A DNA stretch of 64,000 bases from Albimonas donghaensis (GTDB lineage: Bacteria > Pseudomonadota > Alphaproteobacteria > Rhodobacterales > Rhodobacteraceae), in assembly GCF_900106695.1 (NCBI RefSeq), contig NZ_FNMZ01000001.1:434001-498000 (forward strand), in the 5' to 3' direction. This document shows positions 1 through 7,623 of this stretch, in pieces. The position numbers were made by a program, and so were the translations under genes. Below the pieces are notes generated by a model, which saw nothing but the letters and a program-made list of their open reading frames with translations, made no database searches and was not told where the DNA came from. How positions within the stretch are numbered: position 1 is the first letter of the stretch; every line of letters starts with the position of its first letter.

Positions 1-12
1 CGCGCCGGAAGA

Positions 13-42
13 ATGAGACGCGGGGACATGAGACGCGGGGAC
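13..42. repeat. 15-bp tandem duplication
   Basis: Two exact copies of ATGAGACGCGGGGAC lie head to tail just upstream of the deaminase gene. The second copy is followed by ATG again, as if a third unit had begun. The ribosome binding site of the downstream gene (GGGAGGG) lies outside the repeat. Similar 15-bp tandem units occur elsewhere in spacers of this window, which suggests slipped-strand duplication rather than an operator. Confidence 0.85.
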
Positions 43-68
43 ATGCGCGGCGCGCGGGAGGGCGGTCG

Positions 69-1418
69 ATGAGCACGCTGCTGCTGCGCGGGGCCGAGGT
101 GCTGGTCACCATGGACGGCGCCCGCCGCGAGATCCCGGGCGGCGGGCTCTTTGCGCGCGACGGGGTGATCGAGGCGGTGGGCGCGCCCGCCGACCTGCCG
201 CGGGATGCCGACGAGGTGATCGACGCTGCCGGCTGCGTGGTCACGCCGGGGCTGGTGAACACCCATCACCACCTGTTCCAGACCCTGACCCGCGCCGTGC
301 CCGCGGGGCAGGACGCGCTGCTTTTCGGCTGGTTGCAGTCGCTCTACCCGATCTGGGCGCGGATGGGGCCGGAGGAGATCCGCGTCTCCGCCATGATCGG
401 GCTGGCGGAGATGGCGCTGACCGGCTGCACCCTGTCCTCGGACCATCTCTACCTGTTCCCCAACGGCGCGCGGCTGGATGACGAGATCGACGCGGCCCGC
501 GCGCTGGGGGTGCGGCTGCACGCCATGCGCGGCTCGATGAGCGTGGGGGAGAGCGCGGGAGGCCTGCCGCCGGATGCGCTGTGCGAGGCCGAGCCGGCGA
601 TCCTGGAGGACTGCATCCGGGTCATCGACGCCTTCCACGACCCGAACCCCGGCGCGATGATCCGGGTGGGGGTGGCGCCGTGCTCGCCGTTTTCGGTGAG
701 CCCGGAGCTGATGCGGGATTCGGCGCTGCTGGCCCGCGACAAGGGGGTGATGATGCACACCCACCTGGCCGAGAACGACGAGGACATCGCCTTTTCGCTG
801 GAACGGTTCGGGCAGCGGCCGGGGGATTTCGCGGAAGGGCTCGGCTGGACCGGGCCGGATGTGTGGCATGCGCATTGCGTGAAGCTGGACGCGGGCGAGA
901 TCGACCTGTTCGCGCGCTCGGGCACCGGGGTGGCGCATTGCCCGTGCTCCAATTGCCGGCTGGGCTCGGGGATCGCGCCGGTGCGGGCGATGCGGGATGC
1001 GGGCGTGAAGGTGGGGCTGGGGGTGGACGGCTCGGCCTCCAACGACGCGGGCGACCTGATGGGCGAGGCGCGCCAGGCCATGCTGTTGCAGCGCGTGGCC
1101 CGGGGCGCCGACGCGATGAGCGCGCGCGAGGCGCTGGAGATCGCCACGCGGGGCGGGGCGGCGGTGCTGGGGCGCGACGATCTGGGGTCGCTGGAGCCGG
1201 GCAAGCGGGCGGATTTCGCGGTGTTCGACGTGGGCGGGATCGCCCAGGCCGGGTCCTGGGACCTTGTGGCGGGGCTGGTGCTTTGCGCCCCGGCGCGGGC
1301 GCGGGAGGTGCGGGTCGAGGGCCGCGCCGTGGTCCGTGAAGGCCGCATCGCCATGGCCGGCTGGGACCGCGTGGCGGCGCGGCAGAAGGCGCTGACGCGC
1401 AAGCTCGCGGGGGCGTGA
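69..1418 (+). CDS. 8-oxoguanine deaminase-like amidohydrolase
   Basis: A 449-aa cytosolic metal-dependent hydrolase of the TRZ/ATZ amidohydrolase family. It most resembles bacterial 8-oxoguanine deaminase, which converts 8-oxoguanine to urate. Visible landmarks are the histidine cluster at 66-68 following the first beta segment, HTHLAEN near residue 233, a Cys-rich HCPCSNCRLGSG loop near 290-301 typical of this subgroup, and the VDGSASND metal-ligand Asp motif near 318-326. The C-terminal composite domain (SLEPGKRADF) is present, so the gene is full length. The start ATG has GGGAGGG upstream. Close alternatives are other ATZ/TRZ deaminases such as atrazine chlorohydrolase relatives. The substrate is inferred from the family. 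Confidence 0.82.
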   Translation: MSTLLLRGAEVLVTMDGARREIPGGGLFARDGVIEAVGAPADLPRDADEVIDAAGCVVTPGLVNTHHHLFQTLTRAVPAGQDALLFGWLQSLYPIWARMGPEEIRVSAMIGLAEMALTGCTLSSDHLYLFPNGARLDDEIDAARALGVRLHAMRGSMSVGESAGGLPPDALCEAEPAILEDCIRVIDAFHDPNPGAMIRVGVAPCSPFSVSPELMRDSALLARDKGVMMHTHLAENDEDIAFSLERFGQRPGDFAEGLGWTGPDVWHAHCVKLDAGEIDLFARSGTGVAHCPCSNCRLGSGIAPVRAMRDAGVKVGLGVDGSASNDAGDLMGEARQAMLLQRVARGADAMSAREALEIATRGGAAVLGRDDLGSLEPGKRADFAVFDVGGIAQAGSWDLVAGLVLCAPARAREVRVEGRAVVREGRIAMAGWDRVAARQKALTRKLAGA

Positions 1419-1674
1419 AGGACGGAGGGAGGACGGGGGAGGTGAAGGACGGGGGACGGGGTCGGGCCTCGCGGGGCTTCGCCCGCATCGTCCCGCCCGC
1501 CGTCCCCGGTTCCGGCCCGCCTTCGCGCGCGGTTCGCGACGTCTTCTGTCGCGAAAGGGGCGCGCCTGGGCGACCCCGGCCTGTCGGCAACGGACGCGCG
1601 GCGGGTCGGCGGGACGCCTAGAGAAGGCTCCCCGGCCGCGCGCCTCCGCGCCGCCCTTGCGAGACCGTTCCTCC

Positions 1675-2226
1675 ATGCTCACCCCCGTCGCGCTGCCCGA
1701 CCTGTTCTCCCGCGAGGATTGCGCCCGCATCATCGCGCTGGCCGAGGGCGGGGCGCTGGACGAGGCCCGCCTGGTCGGCGGCCGCGCCGTCGCCGAGAAA
1801 CGCCGCGCCCGCATCGCCTGGCTGGACGACGAGGGCGCGGCGTCCTGGGTCATGGCGCGCCTGATGCGGGCGGTGGCGGACGCCAATCGCGACGGGTTCG
1901 GCTTCGACATCGAGGCGTTCGAGGAGCGCGGTCAGGTCGCGCTTTACGAAGAGGCGGCGGGCGGAGGCTTCGACTGGCATTCGGACGTGGGCGACGGCCC
2001 GCTGGCGCGGCGGCGCAAGCTGACCGTGGTGGCGCAATTGTCGGAGGACGGGGATTACGAGGGCGGGGCGCTGGAGGTGAACGGCGACGGGGCGCCGCGC
2101 GCCGCCTCCCGCGCGCAGGGGGGCGGCATCGCCTTTCCGTCCTTCGCGCTGCACCGGGTGGCGCCGGTGACCCGCGGCCGGCGCTGGTCGCTGACGATCT
2201 GGGCGCATGGCGCGCCGTTCCGCTGA
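1675..2226 (+). CDS. 2OG-Fe(II) oxygenase family protein
   Basis: A protein of about 183 aa with the double-stranded beta-helix signature of 2-oxoglutarate/Fe(II) dioxygenases (prolyl hydroxylase/PiuC-like). The iron ligands are H102-x-D104 in DWHSDVGDG and H160 in LHRVAPVTRG. R168 is the likely 2-oxoglutarate-binding arginine. A TTG codon at 1657 would add six residues. ATG 1675 is preferred because the conserved fold starts right after it, although no strong ribosome binding site precedes either. It stands alone, convergent with the permease gene. The hydroxylation substrate cannot be read from the sequence. Confidence 0.8.
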   Translation: MLTPVALPDLFSREDCARIIALAEGGALDEARLVGGRAVAEKRRARIAWLDDEGAASWVMARLMRAVADANRDGFGFDIEAFEERGQVALYEEAAGGGFDWHSDVGDGPLARRRKLTVVAQLSEDGDYEGGALEVNGDGAPRAASRAQGGGIAFPSFALHRVAPVTRGRRWSLTIWAHGAPFR

Positions 2227-2292
2227 GGCCCGGCGGAACGGCCGCCTCCCGGCTACGCCGCCCCCCGCTTCAGCCGTCCCCCGCCCCCCGGC

Positions 2293-3276
2293 TCAGGCGT
2301 CCCGGCGCAGGCCGCGATAGGGGGCGTTGGGCAGTTCGCCCGTGCGCGACAGCAGGATGGCGATGGGGCGCGTGACCCGGAACTTGGCGAAGACCATGGT
2401 CGCGATCACCATGATCGGCACCGCCAGGAACAGCCCCGCCGGCCCCCAGATGGCGCCCCACACGGTCAGCGACAGCATGATCACGAAGCTGGACAGGTTC
2501 AGCCGGTTGCCCATCAGGCTGGGCACCGCCCATTGCCCGGCGATGAACTGGGTCACGCCCAGGACGGCCGCCAGCAGCATCAGGTCCGACGCGTTCCCGT
2601 GCGACAGCGCCGCGAAGCCCACCGGCAGCGCCACCCCGGCCAGCGAGCCGATGGTGGGGATGTAGTTCAGCGCGAAGGCTAGGAACCCCCAAAGCGCCGC
2701 CCCCGGCACCCCGAGCCACCAGCAGGCGAGCCCGGTGATGACCCCCACGCCGACGCTGATCACGGTCATCAGCCAGAGGTAGACGCGGGTCTCGACGGCG
2801 ATGTCGGTCAGCGTCTCCTTCAACTCTTCGGCCTGTTCGGGCGTGCGGGCCAGCGCGTGCAGCTTGGCGGGGAAGAACGGCTCGTCCACCAGCAGGAACA
2901 TGGTGAAGATCAGCACCAGGGTGACGATGGACAGCGAGCTCTGCATATAGCTCAGCACCGCCTCCAGCCCGCCGACGCCGAGGAAACGCTTCATCAGCGC
3001 CTCGGAGGTCAGCTCGTCCTGAAGGCCCATGCCCGAGGCCCAGTACCACAGGTCGAGGAAGAACGGGTTGCCGTAGAGCGTCATGTCCCCGGCGAGCTCC
3101 GACAGGGAGGTCGCCACCAGATGGGCCGAAACCGCCAGCGCGCTGAACAGCAGCGCCACGGCGATCACCCGCGCCAGCGCGCGGGGGAGGGCGGCGCCGA
3201 TGAGGGGAACGCGGGTCAGCGCCTCCGCCAGCGCGTTGATCAGGAACCAGGCCAGGATCGACAGCGCCACGGGCAC
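2293..3276 (-). CDS. AI-2E/PerM family permease (start uncertain)
   Basis: A polytopic inner-membrane protein of the AI-2E transporter (PerM/UPF0118) family. It has the long hydrophobic pairs, the central amphipathic region and the FxLNYIPTIGSLAG segment typical of the family. GTG 3276 is the first conventional start, but it begins inside the first membrane segment. The reading frame stays open upstream with good codon bias and encodes another hydrophobic stretch (PFFSLAFAALLAW) and an Ala/Pro-rich leader, with no ATG, GTG or TTG. A CTG at 3690-3688 overlaps the upstream arsR stop (CTGA) and has GGGAG 7 nt before it. This would give a 465-aa protein. The transported substrate is unknown. Confidence 0.85.
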   Translation of the reverse strand: MPVALSILAWFLINALAEALTRVPLIGAALPRALARVIAVALLFSALAVSAHLVATSLSELAGDMTLYGNPFFLDLWYWASGMGLQDELTSEALMKRFLGVGGLEAVLSYMQSSLSIVTLVLIFTMFLLVDEPFFPAKLHALARTPEQAEELKETLTDIAVETRVYLWLMTVISVGVGVITGLACWWLGVPGAALWGFLAFALNYIPTIGSLAGVALPVGFAALSHGNASDLMLLAAVLGVTQFIAGQWAVPSLMGNRLNLSSFVIMLSLTVWGAIWGPAGLFLAVPIMVIATMVFAKFRVTRPIAILLSRTGELPNAPYRGLRRDA

Positions 3277-3686
3277 CGAATAGGCCGCCGTGGCCGACAG
3301 GCTCCAGGCCAGAAGCGCGGCGAAGGCCAGCGAGAAGAACGGCCCTGCGGCGAGCGCCGCCCCGAGGCTGCGCGCGGCGCGGGGGCGGCCCAGTCCGACG
3401 GGACGGTCCCGGCGCGCCGCGGCCTCGCCGGCGGCGCCGGTCGCCGCGGCCGCCGCGGCGTCGGCCGCGTCGATCCTGGCCTCGGCCGCTTCGTGGGCGG
3501 CCTGCGCTTCGGGCGGAACGGGCGCTTCGTGGGGATCGGAGGCGGTCGGGGCCGCGAGCTCGGCGGAGGCGAGGTCGGCCGGGCCCAGTCCGAGCGGGGA
3601 GGCGGGGGTCGCCCGCAGGGGCGGCTCCGGGATGTTCGAGGAGGCGGCGGGGTCGATCCCGGCCTCCGGCGGCGTGCCAGGGTGGT

Positions 3687-4076
3687 TCAGGATGTGGCTC
3701 CCGTCGTGCCGGCGGGGGATGTCTCCGCCGCCTCCGGACCGCAGAAGATATCGTGCAGAAGCATCAGGATGCGCGCCGCGCGCGGATCGGCGATGCGGTA
3801 AAAGATGGTCTTGCCCTCGCGCCGGTTCTCGACCAGCCCCTCCAGCCGCAGACGCGACAGCTGCTGGGACACGGCGGACTGGCGGGCGCTGATCAGCCGT
3901 TCGAGCTCGGTGACCGATTTCTCGCCTTCGACGAGGTGGCAGAGGATGCGCAGCCGCCCCTCATGGGCAAGCGCCTTGAGCAGCGCGGTGGCTTCGTCCG
4001 CGTTGGCGTCCATGACGTCCATCGCGCTGGGAGACACGTTGATGCGGGAATCGGCGAGACCTGGGGAGAGGGTCAT
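3687..4076 (-). CDS. ArsR-family regulator, SqrR/BigR-like persulfide sensor
   Basis: A 129-aa winged-helix repressor. The recognition helix region ARQSAVSQQLSRLRLEGLV is typical of ArsR proteins. Cys46 (RILCHL) and Cys112 (HDIFCG) have the same 66-residue spacing as the redox pair C41/C107 of the sulfide-responsive SqrR and its BigR relatives. No metal-binding CxC or DxH site is visible. The ATG at 4076 is preferred over an upstream in-frame codon at 4178 because the extra 34 residues look unconserved. The start sits at the edge of a palindromic ATTTGCAAAT, a candidate autoregulatory site. It is probably translationally coupled to the permease gene downstream. No sulfide:quinone reductase is nearby. 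Confidence 0.85.
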   Translation of the reverse strand: MTLSPGLADSRINVSPSAMDVMDANADEATALLKALAHEGRLRILCHLVEGEKSVTELERLISARQSAVSQQLSRLRLEGLVENRREGKTIFYRIADPRAARILMLLHDIFCGPEAAETSPAGTTGATS

Positions 4077-4084
4077 TTGCAAAT
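4075..4084. promoter_or_regulatory. palindrome at arsR start, candidate operator
   Basis: ATTTGCAAAT is a perfect 10-bp palindrome in otherwise GC-rich DNA. It covers the start codon edge of the ArsR-type gene, and an A/T-rich TATAGAG lies just upstream in the minus direction. ArsR repressors usually bind such imperfect or perfect dyads at their own promoters. Binding is inferred. Confidence 0.45.
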
Positions 4085-4516
4085 CGAACTCTATACTGGA
4101 TGCGCACGCCCCGCACGATCGTCGCGGAAGAGGGGACGCTGGTTGAAGCGCGCATGCGGGCGGGCTCCGAAAAGACATCGCCTGCGCCTGCGAAGGGTCT
4201 GAACCGGCGAGGCGCTGAGGATCGCCCGCCGACGGGTCACGCGTTGCGAGGGGGCGAGAACGAATGGAATGTCGACCCTGCTGCGCTAACTAGCATATCA
4301 CCCAAAACGGCGCAAAAAAGGCTTGCGCTGCGCGAGGCGCGTTTTTTTGGGAGCCGAAGGGGGGCGAAGGGGGGCGGAGGCGCCCCGGAGCGCATCCGCA
4401 GGGGGCGCGGCCGGCGGGGCGCGCCGCGGTCCGACCCGCCCGACCCGCCCGACCCGCCGGACTCGTCTGCGGCGCCGCGCCTCCGCCGTCCCGCGCCGGA
4501 TCCTGAAGGAGAGATC
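4085..4516. other. 432-bp divergent spacer arsR/tspO
   Basis: No gene is supported here. The region carries the promoters of the divergent arsR and tspO genes. It also contains one odd element on the plus strand: an A-run at 4313-4319, a GC-rich stem candidate, and then a T-run at 4342-4348, separately listed as a possible terminator. Confidence 0.5.
4313..4348 (+). terminator. possible intrinsic terminator or attenuator in tspO leader
   Basis: A seven-base A-run, a GC-rich segment able to pair weakly (TGCGC with GCGCG, loop of about 8) and a seven-base T-run follow one another. The site lies between divergent genes, about 170 bp before tspO. It would therefore end a short leader or small RNA rather than a known gene. 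The stem is short, so the call is tentative. Confidence 0.3.
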
Positions 4517-5032
4517 ATGTCGCTTTCGATCGTCATCCCGCTCGTCGTCGCCGCGCTGGCCGCCGCCGCGACCGGGGCGCTGTTCCGGCCCGGAGACTGG
4601 TATCACGGCCTGGCGCGGCCGCGCTGGACCCCGCCGGACCTGGCGTTTCCGCTGGTGTGGACGGCGCTATACGCGCTGATGACCTGGGCCGCGCTGCGCC
4701 TGGCGGATGCGGCGCTGGCCGGCGGGGAGGACGTGGCGGCCGGGATCTCGCGGGAGATGGCCCTGACCGCGCTCGCCTTTCACGGGCTGCAACTGGTGCT
4801 GAACGCCACCTGGTCGCCGCTGTTCTTCGGCGCGCGTCGCCCGGTGGCGGCGCTGGTGGTGGTGGCGGCCCTGTTCTTCGCGGTGGTCGCCGAGATCGGC
4901 TTCGCGTTGCGCGCCGACCCGCTCGCGGCGCTGCTGCTCGCGCCCTATCCGATCTGGGTGGCGCTGGCCTTCGCGCTGAACCTGTCGATCTGGCGGAGCA
5001 ATCCGCCCGAGGCGTTCGGCCGGCCCGACTAG
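4517..5032 (+). CDS. tspO: TspO/MBR family tryptophan-rich sensory protein
   Basis: A 171-aa membrane protein with five hydrophobic segments. Family landmarks are RPRWTPPDLAFPLVW near residues 36-50, the N-A-T-W-SPLFFG segment near 97-106, and the C-terminal NLSIWRSNP. In Rhodobacter, TspO is an outer-membrane porphyrin-binding regulator of tetrapyrrole and pigment genes. Here it lies directly upstream of hemA, which fits a role in tetrapyrrole homeostasis. ATG 4517 is preceded by AAGGAG at 4506-4511. Longer in-frame extensions upstream are not hydrophobic and are disregarded. Confidence 0.93.
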   Translation: MSLSIVIPLVVAALAAAATGALFRPGDWYHGLARPRWTPPDLAFPLVWTALYALMTWAALRLADAALAGGEDVAAGISREMALTALAFHGLQLVLNATWSPLFFGARRPVAALVVVAALFFAVVAEIGFALRADPLAALLLAPYPIWVALAFALNLSIWRSNPPEAFGRPD

Positions 5033-5077
5033 GGCGGAGCGGGCGCTGGGGTAGGGGCGCCGGGGGGAAGGGCGCCT

Positions 5078-5117
5078 GAATCGCATCCAAATGCCGCGGA
5101 ATTAGCCAGAGCGATTC
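5078..5117. repeat. 7-bp inverted repeat upstream of hemA
   Basis: GAATCGC at 5078-5084 and GCGATTC at 5111-5117 form an exact inverted repeat separated by 26 bp, in the A/T-richer part of the tspO-hemA spacer. It could be a split operator or a leader hairpin. No FnrL-type TTGAT-N4-ATCAA site was seen. Confidence 0.35.
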
Positions 5118-5317
5118 GCCGCCGGATATGTTTATTTCCCCTCCCCGGCCCGCGCCCGCGCGCCGGGACAGGCGGCGCGCTCCCGCTTCCGTTCGGATCC
5201 CTTCCCGGGTCCGGCCCGACGGATCGACGGGGACGCGGCCGCAACGCAGCCTTGGCGCGGCCCGGTCCCACCTGCGGACCCCGGCGGCCGCCCCTGAGCC
5301 ACGGAGACGAGGGCCGC

Positions 5318-6553
5318 ATGGACTACGAGGGCTTCTTCCGCTCGGAGATCGACGCGCTTCGCGACGAGGGCGAGTATCGCGTCTTCGCCAATCTCGAGCG
5401 TCACGTGGGCGCCTTTCCCCGCGCCACCCGCCGCCGCGACGGCGCGGCGCAGGGGGCCAACGACGATCGCCACGAAGTCACCGTCTGGTGCTCCAACGAC
5501 TATCTCGGCATGGGCCAGAACGCCGAGGTCCGCGCCGCCATGGTCGACGCGATCGAGACCTGCGGCGCCGGCGCCGGCGGCACCCGCAACATCTCCGGCA
5601 CCAATGTGCATCACGTGGCGCTGGAGGCCGAGCTCGCCGATCTGCACGGCAAGGAATCGGCGCTGCTGTTCACCTCGGGCTATGTGTCGAACTGGGCGGC
5701 GCTGGGCACGCTGGGCTCGCGGCTTCCGGGCTGCGTGATCCTGTCGGACGCGCTCAACCACGCCTCGATGATCGAGGGCATGCGCCATTCGCGCGCCGAC
5801 AAGCGGATCTGGAAGCACAACGACCCCGAGGACCTGCGCCGGCATCTCGCCGCGCTCGACCCTGCGCGGCCCAAGGTGGTGGCGTTCGAGAGCGTCTATT
5901 CCATGGACGGCGACATCGCCCCGATCGCCGAGATCCTCGACGTGGCCGAGGAATTCGGCGCCATGACCTATCTCGACGAGGTTCACGCGGTCGGCCTCTA
6001 CGGCCCCCGCGGCGGCGGCGTCGCGGAGCGGGAGGGCCTGATGGACCGCCTGACCGTGATCGAGGGCACGCTGGGCAAGGCCTTCGGGGTCATGGGCGGC
6101 TATATCGCGGCCTCGACCGCGCTGTGCGACTGGGTGCGCAGCTACGCCTCGGGCTTCATCTTCACCACCTCGCTGCCGCCGGCCGTGGCGGCGGGGGCCT
6201 GCGCCTCGATCCGCCATCTCAAGGGCTCGGACGCCGAGCGGATGCGGCAGCGCGCCATGGTCGCCCTGCTGCGCCGGCGGCTGGACCAGATGGGCATTCC
6301 GCATCTGCCGAACCCCAGCCACATCGTGCCGGTGATGGTGAAGGACCCGGTGAAGTGCAAGATGATCTCCGACATCCTGCTGGACGACCACGGGATCTAT
6401 GTGCAGCCGATCAACTATCCCACGGTGCCCCGCGGGACCGAGCGGCTGCGCTTCACCCCCTCGCCCCTGCACACGGAGGCGGATGTGGAGCACCTTGTGC
6501 AGTCCCTCCACGCGCTGTGGAGCCAGTGCGCGCTGAGCCGCGCCGTCGCCTGA
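5318..6553 (+). CDS. hemA: 5-aminolevulinate synthase
   Basis: A 411-aa cytosolic PLP enzyme that condenses glycine and succinyl-CoA to 5-aminolevulinate, the first step of the C4 tetrapyrrole pathway found in alphaproteobacteria. The N terminus [12 protein letters not shown] is the usual one for HemA. The glycine-rich [13 protein letters not shown] region, the [10 protein letters not shown] motif with the PLP-binding Asp, and Lys254 in EGTLGKAFG for the Schiff base are all present. ATG 5318 is chosen over an upstream codon at 5252 because it matches the family N terminus and has GGAG at 5303-5306. Its product feeds haem for the cytochromes encoded nearby. Confidence 0.95.
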   Translation: MDYEGFFRSEIDALRDEGEYRVFANLERHVGAFPRATRRRDGAAQGANDDRHEVTVWCSNDYLGMGQNAEVRAAMVDAIETCGAGAGGTRNISGTNVHHVALEAELADLHGKESALLFTSGYVSNWAALGTLGSRLPGCVILSDALNHASMIEGMRHSRADKRIWKHNDPEDLRRHLAALDPARPKVVAFESVYSMDGDIAPIAEILDVAEEFGAMTYLDEVHAVGLYGPRGGGVAEREGLMDRLTVIEGTLGKAFGVMGGYIAASTALCDWVRSYASGFIFTTSLPPAVAAGACASIRHLKGSDAERMRQRAMVALLRRRLDQMGIPHLPNPSHIVPVMVKDPVKCKMISDILLDDHGIYVQPINYPTVPRGTERLRFTPSPLHTEADVEHLVQSLHALWSQCALSRAVA

Positions 6554-6636
6554 CGCCGCGCGCCGGGGCCGGCCGCCCGAGGCCGCCGGCGGAATTCGGA
6601 GCCAGCGACCGGAGACCAGAGCCAGCGATCAAAGCC

Positions 6637-6669
6637 GGGGGCCTGCGCCATGCGCGGGCCCCTTTCGCG
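6637..6669 (+). terminator. hemA intrinsic terminator
   Basis: A 12-bp stem (6637-6648 with 6652-6663, two G-T wobbles, three-base loop CAT) is followed by TTTCGCGTTT. It lies 84 bp after the hemA stop. The rest of the 6554-6992 spacer shows no gene, only a partial direct repeat of GAGCCAGCGA around 6599-6629. Confidence 0.7.
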
Positions 6670-6992
6670 TTTAGGGCGCGGGGTCGGGACGGGGTGTCGG
6701 GACGGCGCTGGGAAGGCGTCCGGGCGCGCCTGTCATCGCATTCCGGTGAGGCGCGTGCGACACGGCGGCCCGCGCGCGGGTGTCGCCTCGCCCGACCGGG
6801 GGCGCCGGCCTATCTCCAGAGACGGATCCGGCCGGCCGCGCCGCGCGCGCAGCCCGGGACCGAGACCAATGTCGGGGCTCCGCCAGCATCAGGACGGTTG
6901 CCCCGCCGGGTCAGGTCCGCGAATTTCGGGTCTGCGTCCGGGGCCGCGTCGCGCGCGCCCCGTCCGCGCATGAGGAAGCCAGGGAGAGCCCG

Positions 6993-7415
6993 ATGAAAGC
7001 CACCCATGTCCTGACCGCGCTCGGCCTCGCCGCCGCCGCGGCGCTCGCCGGCCCGGCCGCGCAGGCCGCCGACGCCGCCGCCGGCAAGAAGCTGTTCGCC
7101 CGCTGCAAGTCCTGCCACATGATCGCCAATGGCGACGACGTGATCTTCAAGGGCGGCAAAACCGGCCCGAACCTTTACGGCATCGTGGGCCGCCCGGTGG
7201 GGGCCGAGGAAGGCTTCCGCTACGGAAAAGGCTTCGAGGAGGCCCGCGAGGCCGGCCTCGTGTGGACCGAGGAGGACGTGGCCGCCTACATCACCGACCC
7301 GACCGCCTGGATCCGGGAGAAGACGGGCGACCCGAGGGCGCGTTCCAACATGTCGTTCAAGCTGCGCCGCGGGGCCGACGACGTGGCCGCCTACCTCGCC
7401 AGCGTCGCCGAGTAA
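6993..7415 (+). CDS. cycA: cytochrome c2
   Basis: A 140-aa periplasmic class I c-type cytochrome. A Sec signal peptide ends at AQA (residue 25). The haem-binding CKSCH spans 38-42, and Met120 in SNMSFKL is the distal ligand. The KTGPNLYGIVGR, WTEEDVAAYITDP and ADDVAAYLASV segments closely follow Rhodobacter cytochrome c2, which carries electrons from the bc1 complex to a photosynthetic reaction centre or to oxidases. It is monocistronic, with GGGAGAG before ATG 6993. Whether the organism is phototrophic cannot be decided from this window. Confidence 0.9.
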   Translation: MKATHVLTALGLAAAAALAGPAAQAADAAAGKKLFARCKSCHMIANGDDVIFKGGKTGPNLYGIVGRPVGAEEGFRYGKGFEEAREAGLVWTEEDVAAYITDPTAWIREKTGDPRARSNMSFKLRRGADDVAAYLASVAE

Positions 7416-7623
7416 GCCGCCGGGGCGCGCCGGACGCGGCTCGCCCCGGCGCCGTGCGCGCCCGGCCCGATGCCGGCGCCGGCGCGCCCGGGGGATCGCT
7501 CGCGACGGCGGGGGCGCCGGCTCCGCGGCCCGCCGCGGGGCGGTGCCCGTGACATTCGGGGGATGACCTGGACGACGCCGGCGGCGCCCGCCCGCCCGGC
7601 CTTCAGGCCCGCCCGCCCGGCCC

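Noticed and set aside
5033-5317. Search for an FnrL site before hemA
   Set aside because: No TTGAT-N4-ATCAA or close match is visible; only a widely spaced inverted repeat was found.
5128-6996. 622-codon frame overlapping hemA in another phase
   Set aside because: Arg/Pro-rich shadow of hemA. The HemA frame carries all family motifs.
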